The notes: generated from the letters alone by a model not told the origin. A DNA stretch of 64,000 nucleotides from Streptomyces sp. NBC_00377 (GCF_036075115.1 NZ_CP107958.1:3720001-3784000), one strand, 5' to 3'; shown: positions 26,011 through 35,558, counted from the stretch's first letter. Numbers and translations: made by a program.

Positions 26011-26206
26011 CTAGGGCGTGTCTGACAATTCGCGTCGGATCAGCGCGCGGCGTCCGGTGCGGTGCATCGCAAGGCGGAGCATCGCCCGCGTACTGGATGT
26101 ACTCGGGTGATGCGACAACGCGGCGTGGGGGCACCCCCGGCCGAAGGCTGGGGGAGTGCCGTGCCGGACACCGCGCGCCCGGCGGGAATTGTCAGACACG
26201 CCCTAG
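26011..26206. mobile_element. 196-bp MITE-like element with 20-bp perfect terminal inverted repeats
   Basis: The ends, CTAGGGCGTGTCTGACAATT at 26011-26030 and its exact complement at 26187-26206, flank a non-coding core. The core also folds: CGCGCGGCGTCCGG near the left end pairs with CCGGACACCGCGCG near the right with one mismatch. An inner hairpin runs from GCATCGCCCGCGTAC to GTACTCGGGTGATGC. There is no transposase. If CTAG is the duplicated target, the inverted repeat proper begins GGGCGTGTCTGAC. This is the structure of a miniature inverted-repeat element mobilised in trans. Its right end overlaps the bldM stop codon. Confidence 0.85.
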
Positions 26207-26814
26207 CGGACCAGTCCCCACCGGAAGCCGAGTGCCACGGCGTGCGCGCGGTCCGAGGCGCCGAGCTTCTTGAACAGCCGGCGGGCGTGCGTCTTGACGG
26301 TGTCCTCGGAGAGGAACAGCTCCCGACCGATCTCCGCGTTGGAGCGGCCGTGGCTCATACCCTCCAGGACCTGGATCTCACGCGCGGTGAGGGTGGGCGC
26401 CGCGCCCATCTCGGCCGAGCGCAGCCGGCGCGGGGCGAGCCGCCAGGTCGGGTCGGCCAGGGCCTGTGTGACGGTCGCGCGCAACTCCGCGCGCGAGGCG
26501 TCCTTGTGCAGATAGCCCCGGGCGCCGGCGGCCACCGCGAGGGCGACGCCGTCGAGGTCCTCGGCGACGGTCAGCATGATGATGCGGGCCCCGGGGTCGG
26601 CGGACAGCAGCCGCCGTACGGTCTCGACGCCGCCCAGTCCGGGCATGCGTACGTCCATCAGAATCAGGTCCGAGCGGTCGGCTCCCCAGCGGCGGAGGAC
26701 TTCCTCGCCGTTGGCCGCCGTCGTCACGCGCTCGACGCCGGGCACGGTCGCGACCGCGCGGCGGAGCGCCTCTCGGGCAAGCGGGGAGTCGTCGCAGACG
26801 AGGACGGAAGTCAT
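26203..26814 (-). CDS. bldM: BldM, response-regulator-type developmental transcription factor
   Basis: The 203-residue protein has a receiver domain (Asp8, Asp9 and Asp54 in LILMDVRMPG) and a LuxR-type helix-turn-helix (LTAREIQVLEGM and EDTVKTHARRLFKKLG). The length and the adjacent whiD identify it as BldM. BldM activates aerial-hyphae genes as a homodimer and late sporulation genes as a heterodimer with WhiI. No sensor kinase gene is nearby, in keeping with an orphan regulator. ATG 26814 has GGAGGG 7 nt upstream. The TAG stop lies inside the CTAG end of the MITE-like element. A sigma-BldN-type promoter is visible upstream. Confidence 0.96.
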   Translation of the reverse strand: MTSVLVCDDSPLAREALRRAVATVPGVERVTTAANGEEVLRRWGADRSDLILMDVRMPGLGGVETVRRLLSADPGARIIMLTVAEDLDGVALAVAAGARGYLHKDASRAELRATVTQALADPTWRLAPRRLRSAEMGAAPTLTAREIQVLEGMSHGRSNAEIGRELFLSEDTVKTHARRLFKKLGASDRAHAVALGFRWGLVR

Positions 26815-27193
26815 GGCCGCCCTCCGCAGCTGATGCGCGTCACCTTGTGCCTCCAGGCTGTTACGAATCGTCACCTGTGCGGTCGACCGTCTCGGACGCC
26901 TGCCCGAGCGTTTGTGTTTTCAACCGCCACCGCACTACCAACGACGGTCACTCGAAAGAGTTACGGGGCCGCATGCATTCTTCGGCACTCTACGTGAGGG
27001 GGCGGATACAGAGGAGTCAGCCACACGGACCCTCAGCCTTTCACCACAACCGATGCCCCATATGGCGCTATTTCTTCCCTTTTACTGGTGTCTGAGGCTA
27101 GATTCGCAATGAGTCATATTTTCATCTCCTTAGATCGTAGTTGTACGGTCGTGGGCACCGTATCCGCTCTGAACGGCTACAAGGGGTCACGCA
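26815..27193. promoter_or_regulatory. bldM-whiD divergent control region
   Basis: This 379-nt divergent region contains the bldM promoter and an unusually AT-rich stretch (about 27055-27150) with possible whiD -10 hexamers such as TAGATT (27099-27104). Such AT content is typical of developmental promoters. No additional gene is supported. Confidence 0.5.
26938..26965 (-). promoter_or_regulatory. sigma-BldN-type promoter of bldM
   Basis: Read on the minus strand, CGTAAC (26965-26960), a 16-nt spacer and CGTTGG (26943-26938) match the sigma-BldN consensus CGTAAC-N16-CGTTGA at all but the last base. It sits about 125 nt upstream of the bldM start, and bldM is an established sigma-BldN target. 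Confidence 0.65.
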
Positions 27194-27523
27194 ATGGCAG
27201 ATTTCTCCCGCCTTCCCGGACCGAACGCGGACCTGTGGGACTGGCAGCTCCTGGCTGCCTGCCGCGGAGTGGACAGTTCGCTCTTCTTCCATCCGGAGGG
27301 TGAGCGCGGGGCGGCTCGGAGCGCTCGAGAGAACTCGGCCAAGGAGGTCTGCATGAGGTGCCCGGTCCGCGCGCAGTGCGCGGCGCACGCGTTGGCGGTA
27401 CGTGAGCCGTACGGCGTGTGGGGCGGGTTGACCGAGGACGAGCGCGAGGAGCTCATGGGCCGGGCGCGCAACCGCCTGGTATCGGCGTCGTCGAGTGCGG
27501 GAGACGCCTCGTCGAACGCATGA
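27194..27523 (+). CDS. whiD: WhiD, WhiB-like [4Fe-4S] sporulation protein
   Basis: The 109-residue protein carries the four cluster-binding cysteines C23, C53, C56 and C62 (the last three in CMRCPVRAQC) and the WhiB turn GVWGG (about 76-80) followed by basic residues. WhiB-like proteins bind the principal sigma factor and act at promoters; WhiD is needed for spore maturation. Size, Cys spacing and position next to bldM identify it. AAGGGG precedes ATG by 7 nt. A hairpin terminator follows 38 nt after the stop. Confidence 0.95.
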   Translation: MADFSRLPGPNADLWDWQLLAACRGVDSSLFFHPEGERGAARSARENSAKEVCMRCPVRAQCAAHALAVREPYGVWGGLTEDEREELMGRARNRLVSASSSAGDASSNA

Positions 27524-27561
27524 AGGAACGTTTCTCCGGATTCCGTGAGCAGGAACCCCCC

Positions 27562-27593
27562 AAGCGGCGGGCACACGCGTGTACCCGCCGCTT
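27562..27593 (+). terminator. whiD terminator
   Basis: AAGCGGCGGG (27562-27571) pairs with CCCGCCGCTT (27584-27593), with an additional ACAC/GTGT pairing in the loop, followed by TCGCTTG. Confidence 0.75.
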
Positions 27594-27628
27594 TCGCTTG
27601 CCCGGCCCCGTGGGCCGCTCCCGCCGGC

Positions 27629-27720
27629 CCCGTCCGCGCCGGCTGATCGCATCCAGTCGGCCCGTCCGCACCGGCTGATCGCATCCAGTCGGCCCGTCCG
27701 CACCGGCTGATCGTCTTCGG
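27629..27720. repeat. 32-bp tandem repeat, 2.9 copies
   Basis: The unit begins CCCGTCCGCACCGGCTGATC and continues GCATCCAGTCGG; copies start at 27629, 27661 and 27693, the last partial. It fills the gap between the whiD terminator and the 3' end of the LysR gene. Two copies differ by one base. Confidence 0.85.
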
Positions 27721-27759
27721 ACGGCTCGGGGGTTCGGCTGCTCGTCCTCGGTGGCTGTG

Positions 27760-28695
27760 TCAGCCGGCGCGCGCCGCCGCCCGTTCCAGCTGATCCAGCG
27801 TGGCCGACACCGCCGGCACCTGGGCGAGGTCGGGCAGGGTGAGCGCGACGATCTCCCGCCGCACCGCCGGCTCCAGCGTCACCGCGCGGGCTCCGCGGGG
27901 CCGGACGGACTCGATGGCGAGCTGGGGCAGGACGGCGACGCCGAGACCGGCGCCCACCAGACCGACCACCGCCGGGTAGTCGTCGGTCGCGAAGTCGATG
28001 CGGGGCGTGAAGCCGGCGCTCTCGCACACCTGGACCAGCTGGCCGCGACAGCGCGGGCAGCCGGCGATCCACGGCTCGGCGGCGAGGTCGCCGATGGCGA
28101 CCGACCCCGAGGCTCCGGTGCGCGCGAGGCGGTGCCGTTCGGGGACGAGGGCGACGAGACGGTCCGTCAGCAGCGGCCGTACGACCAGGTCGTCCCATTC
28201 GCCTTCGCCGGCCTGCTCGGCGTCTGCGGCGTCCGTCGCGCGTTCGTAGCGGAAGGCGAGGGCGATGTCGCAGTCGCCTTCGCGGAGCAGCTCGACGGAC
28301 CGCGGCGGCTCGGCCTCCTCCAGGGAGACCCGGGTGCCGGGGTGGGCCGCGCGCAGAGCGGCGAGGGCGGTGGGGACGAGAGTGGAGCTGCCGCTGGGGA
28401 AGGACACCAGACGGACCCGGCCGGCACGCAGCCCCGCGATGGCGGCGACCTCCTCCTCGGCGGCGGTCAGCCCGGACAGGATTCCGGCCGCGTGGCGGAC
28501 GAGGGCCTCGCCCGCCTGGGTCAGGCGCATCTCGCGTCCGCTGCGGATGAGCAGCGGGGTGCCGACGGACGCCTCGAGGGCCTTCATCTGCTGACTGACG
28601 GCCGGCTGGGTGCAGCCCAGTTCGCGCCCGGCCGCGGAGAAGGAGCCGGTGGCGGCCACGGCGCGCAGGACACGGAGATGACGGGCCTCGATCAT
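27760..28695 (-). CDS. LysR-family transcriptional regulator
   Basis: The 311-residue protein starts with a winged helix-turn-helix (residues 1-60, SFSAAGRELGCTQPAVSQQM) and continues with the LysR effector-binding domain, including VRLVSFPSGSSTLVP and GLGVAVLPQLAIE. Two cysteines (CPRC) lie in the effector domain. The start ATG 28695 is six nt after a minus-strand TATGAT and has no spaced Shine-Dalgarno, so it is probably leaderless. It is divergent from the MOSC gene, its likely target, 80 nt away. The effector is unknown. Confidence 0.9.
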   Translation of the reverse strand: MIEARHLRVLRAVAATGSFSAAGRELGCTQPAVSQQMKALEASVGTPLLIRSGREMRLTQAGEALVRHAAGILSGLTAAEEEVAAIAGLRAGRVRLVSFPSGSSTLVPTALAALRAAHPGTRVSLEEAEPPRSVELLREGDCDIALAFRYERATDAADAEQAGEGEWDDLVVRPLLTDRLVALVPERHRLARTGASGSVAIGDLAAEPWIAGCPRCRGQLVQVCESAGFTPRIDFATDDYPAVVGLVGAGLGVAVLPQLAIESVRPRGARAVTLEPAVRREIVALTLPDLAQVPAVSATLDQLERAAARAG

Positions 28696-28701
28696 CTTCC
28701 G

Positions 28702-28707
28702 ATCATA
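28702..28707 (-). promoter_or_regulatory. -10 element (TATGAT) of the LysR gene
   Basis: TATGAT on the minus strand is followed by six nt and then the ATG, placing the transcription start at the start codon. Confidence 0.5.
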
Positions 28708-28739
28708 AGCGAGCCTTGGGTGAGTGTGCGAATAATGCG

Positions 28740-28769
28740 TCGACACTTTGACCCCGGAGCTCGTACGGT
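28740..28769 (+). promoter_or_regulatory. promoter of the MOSC gene, leaderless
   Basis: TCGACA (28740-28745), an 18-nt spacer and TACGGT (28764-28769) are followed by six nt and the ATG at 28776. No ribosome site is present. Confidence 0.5.
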
Positions 28770-28775
28770 GCCGCC

Positions 28776-29447
28776 ATGAGGCTTCTGTCTGTCAATCTGG
28801 GCCGCGCCACGGCCGTGCCGTACACCGACCAGCCGCAGGGACTGACCGGGATCGACAAGCGGCCGGTCGAGGGGCCCGTGCGGATCGCGGCGCCCGGCCC
28901 CAAGGGGGTCGGGGCGAGCGGGCTGGCCGGGGACACGGTGTGCGACCTGCGCCACCACGGCGGCAACGACCAGGCCGTGTACGCCGTCGCGCGCGAGGAC
29001 CTCGACGACTGGGAGCGCGAGCTGGGGCGCACGCTGGCCGACGGCGCGTTCGGCGAGAACCTGACCACCACGGGTCTGGACGTCTCCGGCGCACGGATCG
29101 GCGAGCGCTGGCGGATCGGTCCCGACGTGGTGCTGGAGGTGACCTCGGGGCGGATACCGTGCCTGACCTTCCAGGGCCACGTGGGAGAGAAGCGGTGGGT
29201 GCGGCGGTTCACCGAGAAGGCCGCCACGGGCGCTTATCTGCGGGTGATCGTGCCGGGTGAGATCCGCGCGGGCGATCCCGTGGAGATCGTCCACCTGCCG
29301 GAGCACGAGGTGACGGCCCGGATGGAGTTCAGGGCCACCACCACGAACCGGGAACTGCTGCCCCGGTTGCTCGCGGCGGGCGACGCGCTGCACCCGGAGG
29401 CCCTGGCGGCGGCCCACGCATATGTGGAGAAGTACGGGCACGCGTAA
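28776..29447 (+). CDS. MOSC-domain protein (YiiM-like)
   Basis: The 223-residue protein is a MOSC domain protein related to the C-terminal domain of molybdenum-cofactor sulfurase and to E. coli YiiM. It shows the VCDLRHHGGNDQAVYAVARE segment, GAFGENLTTTGLDV and the conserved Cys in RIPCLTFQG, a possible sulfur or cofactor ligand. YiiM-type proteins reduce N-hydroxylated compounds; whether this one does is unknown. It is divergent from a LysR regulator, suggesting inducible expression. The mRNA is probably leaderless. Confidence 0.9.
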   Translation: MRLLSVNLGRATAVPYTDQPQGLTGIDKRPVEGPVRIAAPGPKGVGASGLAGDTVCDLRHHGGNDQAVYAVAREDLDDWERELGRTLADGAFGENLTTTGLDVSGARIGERWRIGPDVVLEVTSGRIPCLTFQGHVGEKRWVRRFTEKAATGAYLRVIVPGEIRAGDPVEIVHLPEHEVTARMEFRATTTNRELLPRLLAAGDALHPEALAAAHAYVEKYGHA

Positions 29448-29611
29448 GGGGTGGGACAGGGGTGCGGAGCGGGGGGTGGCAAGGGGACCGAGGCGACCTC
29501 GCCGGAGGGGGCGCGCGGGACGGAGCGCGGGGCATGCGCACGAGGTCTTCACCTTCGGGAGGCCGGGTGCAGAGATCGGACCCAGGTACTCCGGGTCACT
29601 AACCTTGCGCC

Positions 29612-30385
29612 ATGACAACGGCTCTGATTACTGGTTCGACCGCGGGCATCGGTGCCGCGTTCGCGCGCAGACTGGCGGCGGACGGGCATGATCTCGTCCT
29701 CGTGGCACGGGACACCAAGCGACTGCGCGAGCAGGCGACCGAGTTGCACGACCGGCACGGCATCGAGGCGGAGGTACTGACCGCCGACCTCGCCACCGAC
29801 GAGGGCATCGAGGCGGTGGCAGCCCGGCTCGGGGACCGCAAGAACCCCGTCGACCTGCTGATCAACAACGCCGGCTTCGGCAACAAGGGCCGCTATCTCG
29901 ACGTGTCCATGGCCGACGAGCTGAAGATGCTCAAGGTGCACTGCGAGGCGGTGCTGCGGCTGACGTCCGCGGCGACGACGGTGATGCGCGAACGCGGACG
30001 CGGGGGCGTCGTCAACGTGGCCTCGGTCGCGGCCTTCGTGCCGCGGGGGACGTACGGGGCGTCGAAGGCGTGGGTCGTGCAGTTCACGCAGGGCGCGGCG
30101 AAGGACCTGGCGGGCAGCGGGGTGCGGCTGATGGCGCTGTGCCCGGGGTTCGTGCGCACGGAGTTCCACGCGCGGGCCGGCATGGGCACGGACAACATCC
30201 CGGGCTGGATGTGGCTGGACGCGGACAAGCTGGTCGCGGCGGCGCTGCACGACCTGGCGCGCGGGAAGTCGCTGTCGATCCCCGACCCGCGCTACAAGGC
30301 GCTGATGGGTCTGGTGAAGGTGACGCCCCGCTCGTTGCTCGGCGGGATCAGCTCGAGGACGGGCCGGAAGTACGGGCCCCGGTAG
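29612..30385 (+). CDS. short-chain dehydrogenase/reductase
   Basis: The 257-residue enzyme has the classical SDR layout: cofactor motif TGSTAGIG (8-15), NNAG, catalytic Ser in NVASVAAF and the YxxxK pair in GTYGASKAW. The Arg-rich RDTKR after beta-2 suggests NADP(H). The C-terminus (KALMGLVKVTPRSLLG) resembles DltE/YqjQ-like SDRs. The substrate is unknown. The start has TAACCT six nt upstream and no ribosome site, so it is probably leaderless. Confidence 0.9.
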   Translation: MTTALITGSTAGIGAAFARRLAADGHDLVLVARDTKRLREQATELHDRHGIEAEVLTADLATDEGIEAVAARLGDRKNPVDLLINNAGFGNKGRYLDVSMADELKMLKVHCEAVLRLTSAATTVMRERGRGGVVNVASVAAFVPRGTYGASKAWVVQFTQGAAKDLAGSGVRLMALCPGFVRTEFHARAGMGTDNIPGWMWLDADKLVAAALHDLARGKSLSIPDPRYKALMGLVKVTPRSLLGGISSRTGRKYGPR

Positions 30386-30475
30386 CGGGAGTCCGCGGTG
30401 GACGGGTGACGTCGGCGCTCCGGTGAGAAAATGGGCGTGACGGGGACCGGATCCAGGGGGGCCGGAGGCGGCGTC

Positions 30476-31183
30476 ATGACGTTCGTACAGCTCATCGACT
30501 GCAGGACCAGCCGGTTCGACGAGATGGACCGGCTGATGGACACATGGGTCGAGCAGACCAGGGGCAAGCGGACCGCGACGCACGCGGTGGTCGGCAAGGA
30601 CCGCTCCGACGCGTCGCACTTCATCGAGATCGTGGAGTTCCCGTCGTACGAGGAGGCGATGCGGAACTCGAACCTTCCGGAGACCGACAAGGTCTTCCGG
30701 GAGCTGGTGGCCCTGTGCGACGAGATGCCGACCTTCACGGATCTCGACGTCGTACGGGACGAGCAGCTGTACGCCGAGACGGCGCGGCGGTTCTTCGAGA
30801 CGGTCGGGACCCGGGGCGCGCTGCCGCCGCTGGACGGCCTGCTGGCCGAGGAGTACCACGACCACGACCCGTCCAACGAGCAGGACACCATGGGGATGGA
30901 CGCGATGCGCCGGGAGATCGAGATGTGGCGGGGCGGCTTCGACTTCGCCTTCTCCCTCGAGGACCAGATCGAGCAGGGCGACCGCGTGTGCAACCGGTGG
31001 ACCTGGAGCGGCACCCACAAGGGCGACTTCATGGGGATCCCGGCCACCGGTAAGCAGGTGTCCATGACCGGAACGACCATCTTCCGGTGCAGGGAGGACG
31101 GAAAGATCGTCGAAGCCTGGTGGCAGTACGACCGGCTGGGACTGATGGAACAACTCGGGGCGCTGGACGAGCTGGCGCAGTAG
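30476..31183 (+). CDS. two-domain protein: dimeric alpha/beta-barrel plus SnoaL-like ester cyclase domain
   Basis: The 235-residue protein joins an N-terminal ABM-like ferredoxin-fold domain (1-100, VQLIDCRTSRFDEMDRLM and HFIEIVEFPSYEEAM) to a C-terminal SnoaL-like domain. The latter shows GLLAEEYHDHDPSNEQ, WTWSGTHKGDFMGIPATGK and IVEAWWQYDRLGLMEQLG. SnoaL-like ester cyclases use an NTF2 fold and an Asp/His pair. It probably acts on a small hydrophobic ligand; no biosynthetic cluster is nearby. GGAGG lies 7 nt before ATG 30476. Confidence 0.8.
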   Translation: MTFVQLIDCRTSRFDEMDRLMDTWVEQTRGKRTATHAVVGKDRSDASHFIEIVEFPSYEEAMRNSNLPETDKVFRELVALCDEMPTFTDLDVVRDEQLYAETARRFFETVGTRGALPPLDGLLAEEYHDHDPSNEQDTMGMDAMRREIEMWRGGFDFAFSLEDQIEQGDRVCNRWTWSGTHKGDFMGIPATGKQVSMTGTTIFRCREDGKIVEAWWQYDRLGLMEQLGALDELAQ

Positions 31184-31200
31184 CCGCCGTCCGGAACGCC

Positions 31201-31239
31201 GAGGCCCGGCACCCCTTGTCCGCAGGGGTGCCGGGCCTC
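31201..31239. terminator. bidirectional terminator between convergent genes
   Basis: GAGGCCCGGCACCCCT (31201-31216) and its complement (31224-31239) form a 16-bp stem with a 7-nt loop between the SnoaL-type gene and groEL. Confidence 0.85.
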
Positions 31240-31306
31240 GTTGCTGCCGTGCGTGCCGGCCCGGGCCGGTGTTCAGAGCCCGGGACGGCGGCGGTGAGGT
31301 GTTGCG

Positions 31307-32941
<1,635 letters not shown>

Positions 32942-32970
32942 TCAGCCCTCTCGGAAAGCGTGGGAGAAAC

Positions 32971-33025
32971 GAACTGCGCCCCCAGCACCCGGCTTCACAA
33001 AGACGCGGGGCCAGGAGCGCAGTTC
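32971..33025 (-). other. long inverted repeat in the groES-groEL gap
   Basis: GAACTGCGC (32971-32979) is complementary to GCGCAGTTC (33017-33025), with an inner CCCC/GGGG pairing. It could be an RNA-processing or stabilising stem that separates the groES and groEL messages. Confidence 0.4.
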
Positions 33026-33043
33026 ACTGCAAAACTGGGTGAA

Positions 33044-33352
33044 TTACTTCTCGATGATCGCGAGCACGTCGCGGGCCGAGAGGACGAGGTACTCCTCGCC
33101 GTTGTACTTCACCTCGGTGCCGCCGTACTTGCTGTACAGGACGACGTCGCCGACCTTGACGTCGAGCGGCAGGCGCTCGCCGTTCTCGAAGCGACCCGGG
33201 CCCACCGCGAGGACTGCGCCCTCCTGGGGCTTCTCCTTCGCGGTGTCCGGGATGACCAGGCCAGAGGCGGTGGTCTGCTCGGCGTCGAGCGGCTGGACCA
33301 CAATGCGGTCCTCGAGCGGCTTGATGGCAACCTTGGAGCTGGTGGTCGTCAC
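33044..33352 (-). CDS. groES: co-chaperonin GroES
   Basis: The 102-residue lid protein of the chaperonin starts [20 protein letters not shown]. It contains the mobile loop ([20 protein letters not shown]) and the [17 protein letters not shown] end. The GTG start is preceded by GGGGGAGG at 7 nt, a strong site. It is first in the groES-groEL1 operon, with two CIRCE operators upstream. Confidence 0.97.
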   Translation of the reverse strand: MTTTSSKVAIKPLEDRIVVQPLDAEQTTASGLVIPDTAKEKPQEGAVLAVGPGRFENGERLPLDVKVGDVVLYSKYGGTEVKYNGEEYLVLSARDVLAIIEK

Positions 33353-33449
33353 GATCCGACCTCCCCCTTCGGAGATCTCACGGGGCTGATTGTCTGAGGT
33401 GGCGACCAGGTGGATCCGTCGTCGCGGGTGCCGGACCTGCCCGTCGCTG

Positions 33450-33476
33450 TTGGCACTCTCCAGTGGGGAGTGCCAG
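33450..33476. promoter_or_regulatory. CIRCE operator, promoter-proximal
   Basis: TTGGCACTC, nine nt and GAGTGCCAG match the HrcA-binding CIRCE consensus TTAGCACTC-N9-GAGTGCTAA with small deviations. It spans the expected transcription start. Confidence 0.85.
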
Positions 33477-33481
33477 GAGCG

Positions 33482-33511
33482 AGACTATGACTGCGATTAG
33501 CACTCGGTCAA
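33482..33511 (-). promoter_or_regulatory. groES promoter
   Basis: On the minus strand TTGACC (33511-33506), an 18-nt spacer and TAGTCT (33487-33482) form a vegetative-type promoter. Its -35 lies in the spacer of the upstream CIRCE, so HrcA binding would block it. Confidence 0.7.
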
Positions 33512-33523
33512 GCGGAGTGCCAA
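33497..33523. promoter_or_regulatory. CIRCE operator, promoter-overlapping
   Basis: TTAGCACTC, nine nt and GAGTGCCAA match the CIRCE consensus at 17 of 18 arm positions. HrcA repression of groES-groEL is therefore expected. Confidence 0.9.
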
Positions 33524-33705
33524 TGCGCGCGGCGCGTCGGCCGGATTTCAGCTTGGGTGAGTGGCCCATTCGCCGTTGTGGGCCCGCGCGAGTCCGCACC
33601 GGCGGCTGCCGTCCTTCGGCCCCCGCTTCGGCCCTGAACGGGCCTCGTCCTCGGACTCACCCGGGGGGAGCCCCCCGACGGGCTGAAAAGACAGACCCCC
33701 GGCTC

Positions 33706-34617
33706 TCAGACGTAGTCCTCCAGCCTGGCCACCGTCAGGCCCTGCTCCTGTACCCGTCGCAGCAGGCGCGTCGTGCGTTCCCGCAGGCCCGAGCCCGTCG
33801 TCTCGTCCGGGGCCACGGCGATGATGTCGCCGGGGTGGAGACGACGCGGCCCGTGGGCGTAGGTGAGGCCGGCGGGGCCCATCGAGGCGCGCCACAGGAC
33901 GACGGCCGCGAGGCCGCAGTCGGCGGCGGCGCGTCGGGTGGTCGTGTCATAGGCGCCGTAGGGCGGGCGGAAGAGGCGGGGGCGCACCCCGAAGCGGGAC
34001 CGGAGTTTGTCCTGCTGACCGCAGATCTCGGCGCGCTGGCCGGCGTACGGCAGGCCGCGCAGGGCCGGGTGGTCCAGGGTGTGGTTCTGGATGCTCGCGC
34101 CGACGGACCGGAGGCGGGCGAAGTGGGCGTAACCCGGGCCCACCACGCTGTCCGTGAGGAACATGCTCACCGGAAGGCGCAGTTCGCGGACCATGTCGAC
34201 GAAGCGGGGGTCGCGTTCGGCGCCGTCGTCGTAGGTGAGGAAGACGACGCGGTCGGCGGTCGGGACGTGGTCGACGACCGGGGGGAAGGCCGCTCCCGGA
34301 CTGCCCGCCAGGGAGCGGGCCGGATGGCGCGGCGCGGGAGCCAGGGGGCCCGCAAGGCCCCAGCGGCGGTACGCCTCCTGCCCGGTCGGGCGGTGCGGCC
34401 CGACTCCGGCGGCGGCCTTCTTTCCCAGCCGTTCGATGGGGTCGACGGACTGGGCACAGCCCGTCGCCAGAGTGGCCAGGGCCGCGAATGCCGTGACGGC
34501 GGCCAGGATCAGGGAGGCCGGCGGCCGCCTCGGCCTCTTCGATGCCACCGGTGCCGTGCGCGTCATCGGCGCCGCCGGCTTCACCCGCGCCGTCCGTGCC
34601 GTCCGCATGTCCCTCAC
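33706..34617 (-). CDS. polysaccharide deacetylase (NodB-type) lipoprotein 2
   Basis: The 303-residue protein has a basic N-terminus, a membrane segment and a lipobox-like LATGCAQS (Cys about residue 54), so it is probably a membrane-anchored lipoprotein. The NodB domain retains the metal and catalytic residues: FLTYDDGAE, NHTLDHP (metal His pair) and RPPYGAYD. It probably removes N- or O-acetyl groups from a cell-wall glycan. The GTG start overlaps the stop of the upstream paralogue by four bases (GTGA), indicating translational coupling. An internal ATG at 34608 is an alternative start. Confidence 0.85.
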   Translation of the reverse strand: MRDMRTARTARVKPAAPMTRTAPVASKRPRRPPASLILAAVTAFAALATLATGCAQSVDPIERLGKKAAAGVGPHRPTGQEAYRRWGLAGPLAPAPRHPARSLAGSPGAAFPPVVDHVPTADRVVFLTYDDGAERDPRFVDMVRELRLPVSMFLTDSVVGPGYAHFARLRSVGASIQNHTLDHPALRGLPYAGQRAEICGQQDKLRSRFGVRPRLFRPPYGAYDTTTRRAAADCGLAAVVLWRASMGPAGLTYAHGPRRLHPGDIIAVAPDETTGSGLRERTTRLLRRVQEQGLTVARLEDYV

Positions 34618-35558
34618 AGGTAGTCCTCCAGTCGGGCCACCGCGTAGCCCTTGGCCGTGACCTTGTTCAGAAAACGGCGGACCATCCCGGGCATCGTGCC
34701 CTTCCAGTCGCCGCGGCCGCGGAAATGAGTCAGGACGATGTCCCCCGGGTGGAGGCTCCGATCCCCCTCGCGGTACTCCCAGTGGTCGACGAAGACCTCC
34801 TCGTCCCAGAGCGGGGCGTAGCGCACACCGCAGGTCTTCGCTGCCCGCAGGGTGTCCCGGTCATAGTTGCCGAAAGGCGGCCGGAAGAGGGTCGGGCGCG
34901 TGCCGTAGCGCTTCTCGATCACGCGCTGCATGCCGCAGATCTCGTACTTCTGGCGCGCATAGGAGAGGGCGGGCAGGTAGGGGTGGTGGAGGGTGTGGTT
35001 GTTCAGGGACACGCCCGTGTCCTGCATCTTCTTGAAGTAGCCGTAGTCATCCTTGATCAGATAGTCGCTGAGGAAGGCGGTGTACGGGATCTCCAGCTCG
35101 CTCATCATGCGCAGGAACGCCGGGTCCTTCTCGGCGCCGTCGTCGACGGTGAGGAAAACGACCCGGTCCTCGGTCGGGACGGTGGTGAAGACCGGCGGGA
35201 GGCCGAGTTCCTCGTGACCGTCGACCTCGAAGCCCTTGCGCGTGGTGATCTCCGGCTTGTGCACGGGCGGCGCCGGGGGTGTCAGCGGGACCGCCCTCAG
35301 GCCCCAGCGCTTCGCCGCGGCGACCCTGGCCCGGTGCGCGGCGCGGAGCCTCGTGGCGTACGAGTGCAGGGCGCGGGCGGGCGGCGCCTCGGGGGGTGCC
35401 GCCTTCCTGGGCTGCTGACCCGCCGCGGGGCGGGCCGAGCGGCCGCCCTCTCCGCCTCCCGCGCAGCCCGAGGCGATGCCGGCCAGCGCGAGGACGACGA
35501 GCACACTCCGGAATGCCGTACGCCCGGGCCTTTCATCATTTAGTACGACAGATCTCAT
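34614..35558 (-). CDS. polysaccharide deacetylase (NodB-type) lipoprotein 1
   Basis: The 314-residue protein has a signal peptide with lipobox IASGCAGGG (Cys about 32), a Pro/Ala/Arg-rich linker, then a NodB domain with FLTVDDGAE, NHTLHHPYL and RPPFGNYD. All metal and catalytic residues are present. It is followed in coupled fashion by a paralogue with the same ending (VARLEDY), so the pair arose by duplication. The ATG start has no clear ribosome site. The gene is divergent from the methyltransferase. Confidence 0.87.
   Translation of the reverse strand: MRSVVLNDERPGRTAFRSVLVVLALAGIASGCAGGGEGGRSARPAAGQQPRKAAPPEAPPARALHSYATRLRAAHRARVAAAKRWGLRAVPLTPPAPPVHKPEITTRKGFEVDGHEELGLPPVFTTVPTEDRVVFLTVDDGAEKDPAFLRMMSELEIPYTAFLSDYLIKDDYGYFKKMQDTGVSLNNHTLHHPYLPALSYARQKYEICGMQRVIEKRYGTRPTLFRPPFGNYDRDTLRAAKTCGVRYAPLWDEEVFVDHWEYREGDRSLHPGDIVLTHFRGRGDWKGTMPGMVRRFLNKVTAKGYAVARLEDYL

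Noticed and set aside
26062-26997. Plus-strand frame across the MITE-like element and bldM antisense
   Set aside because: It runs through the element's non-coding hairpins and then antisense to bldM, without a ribosome site.
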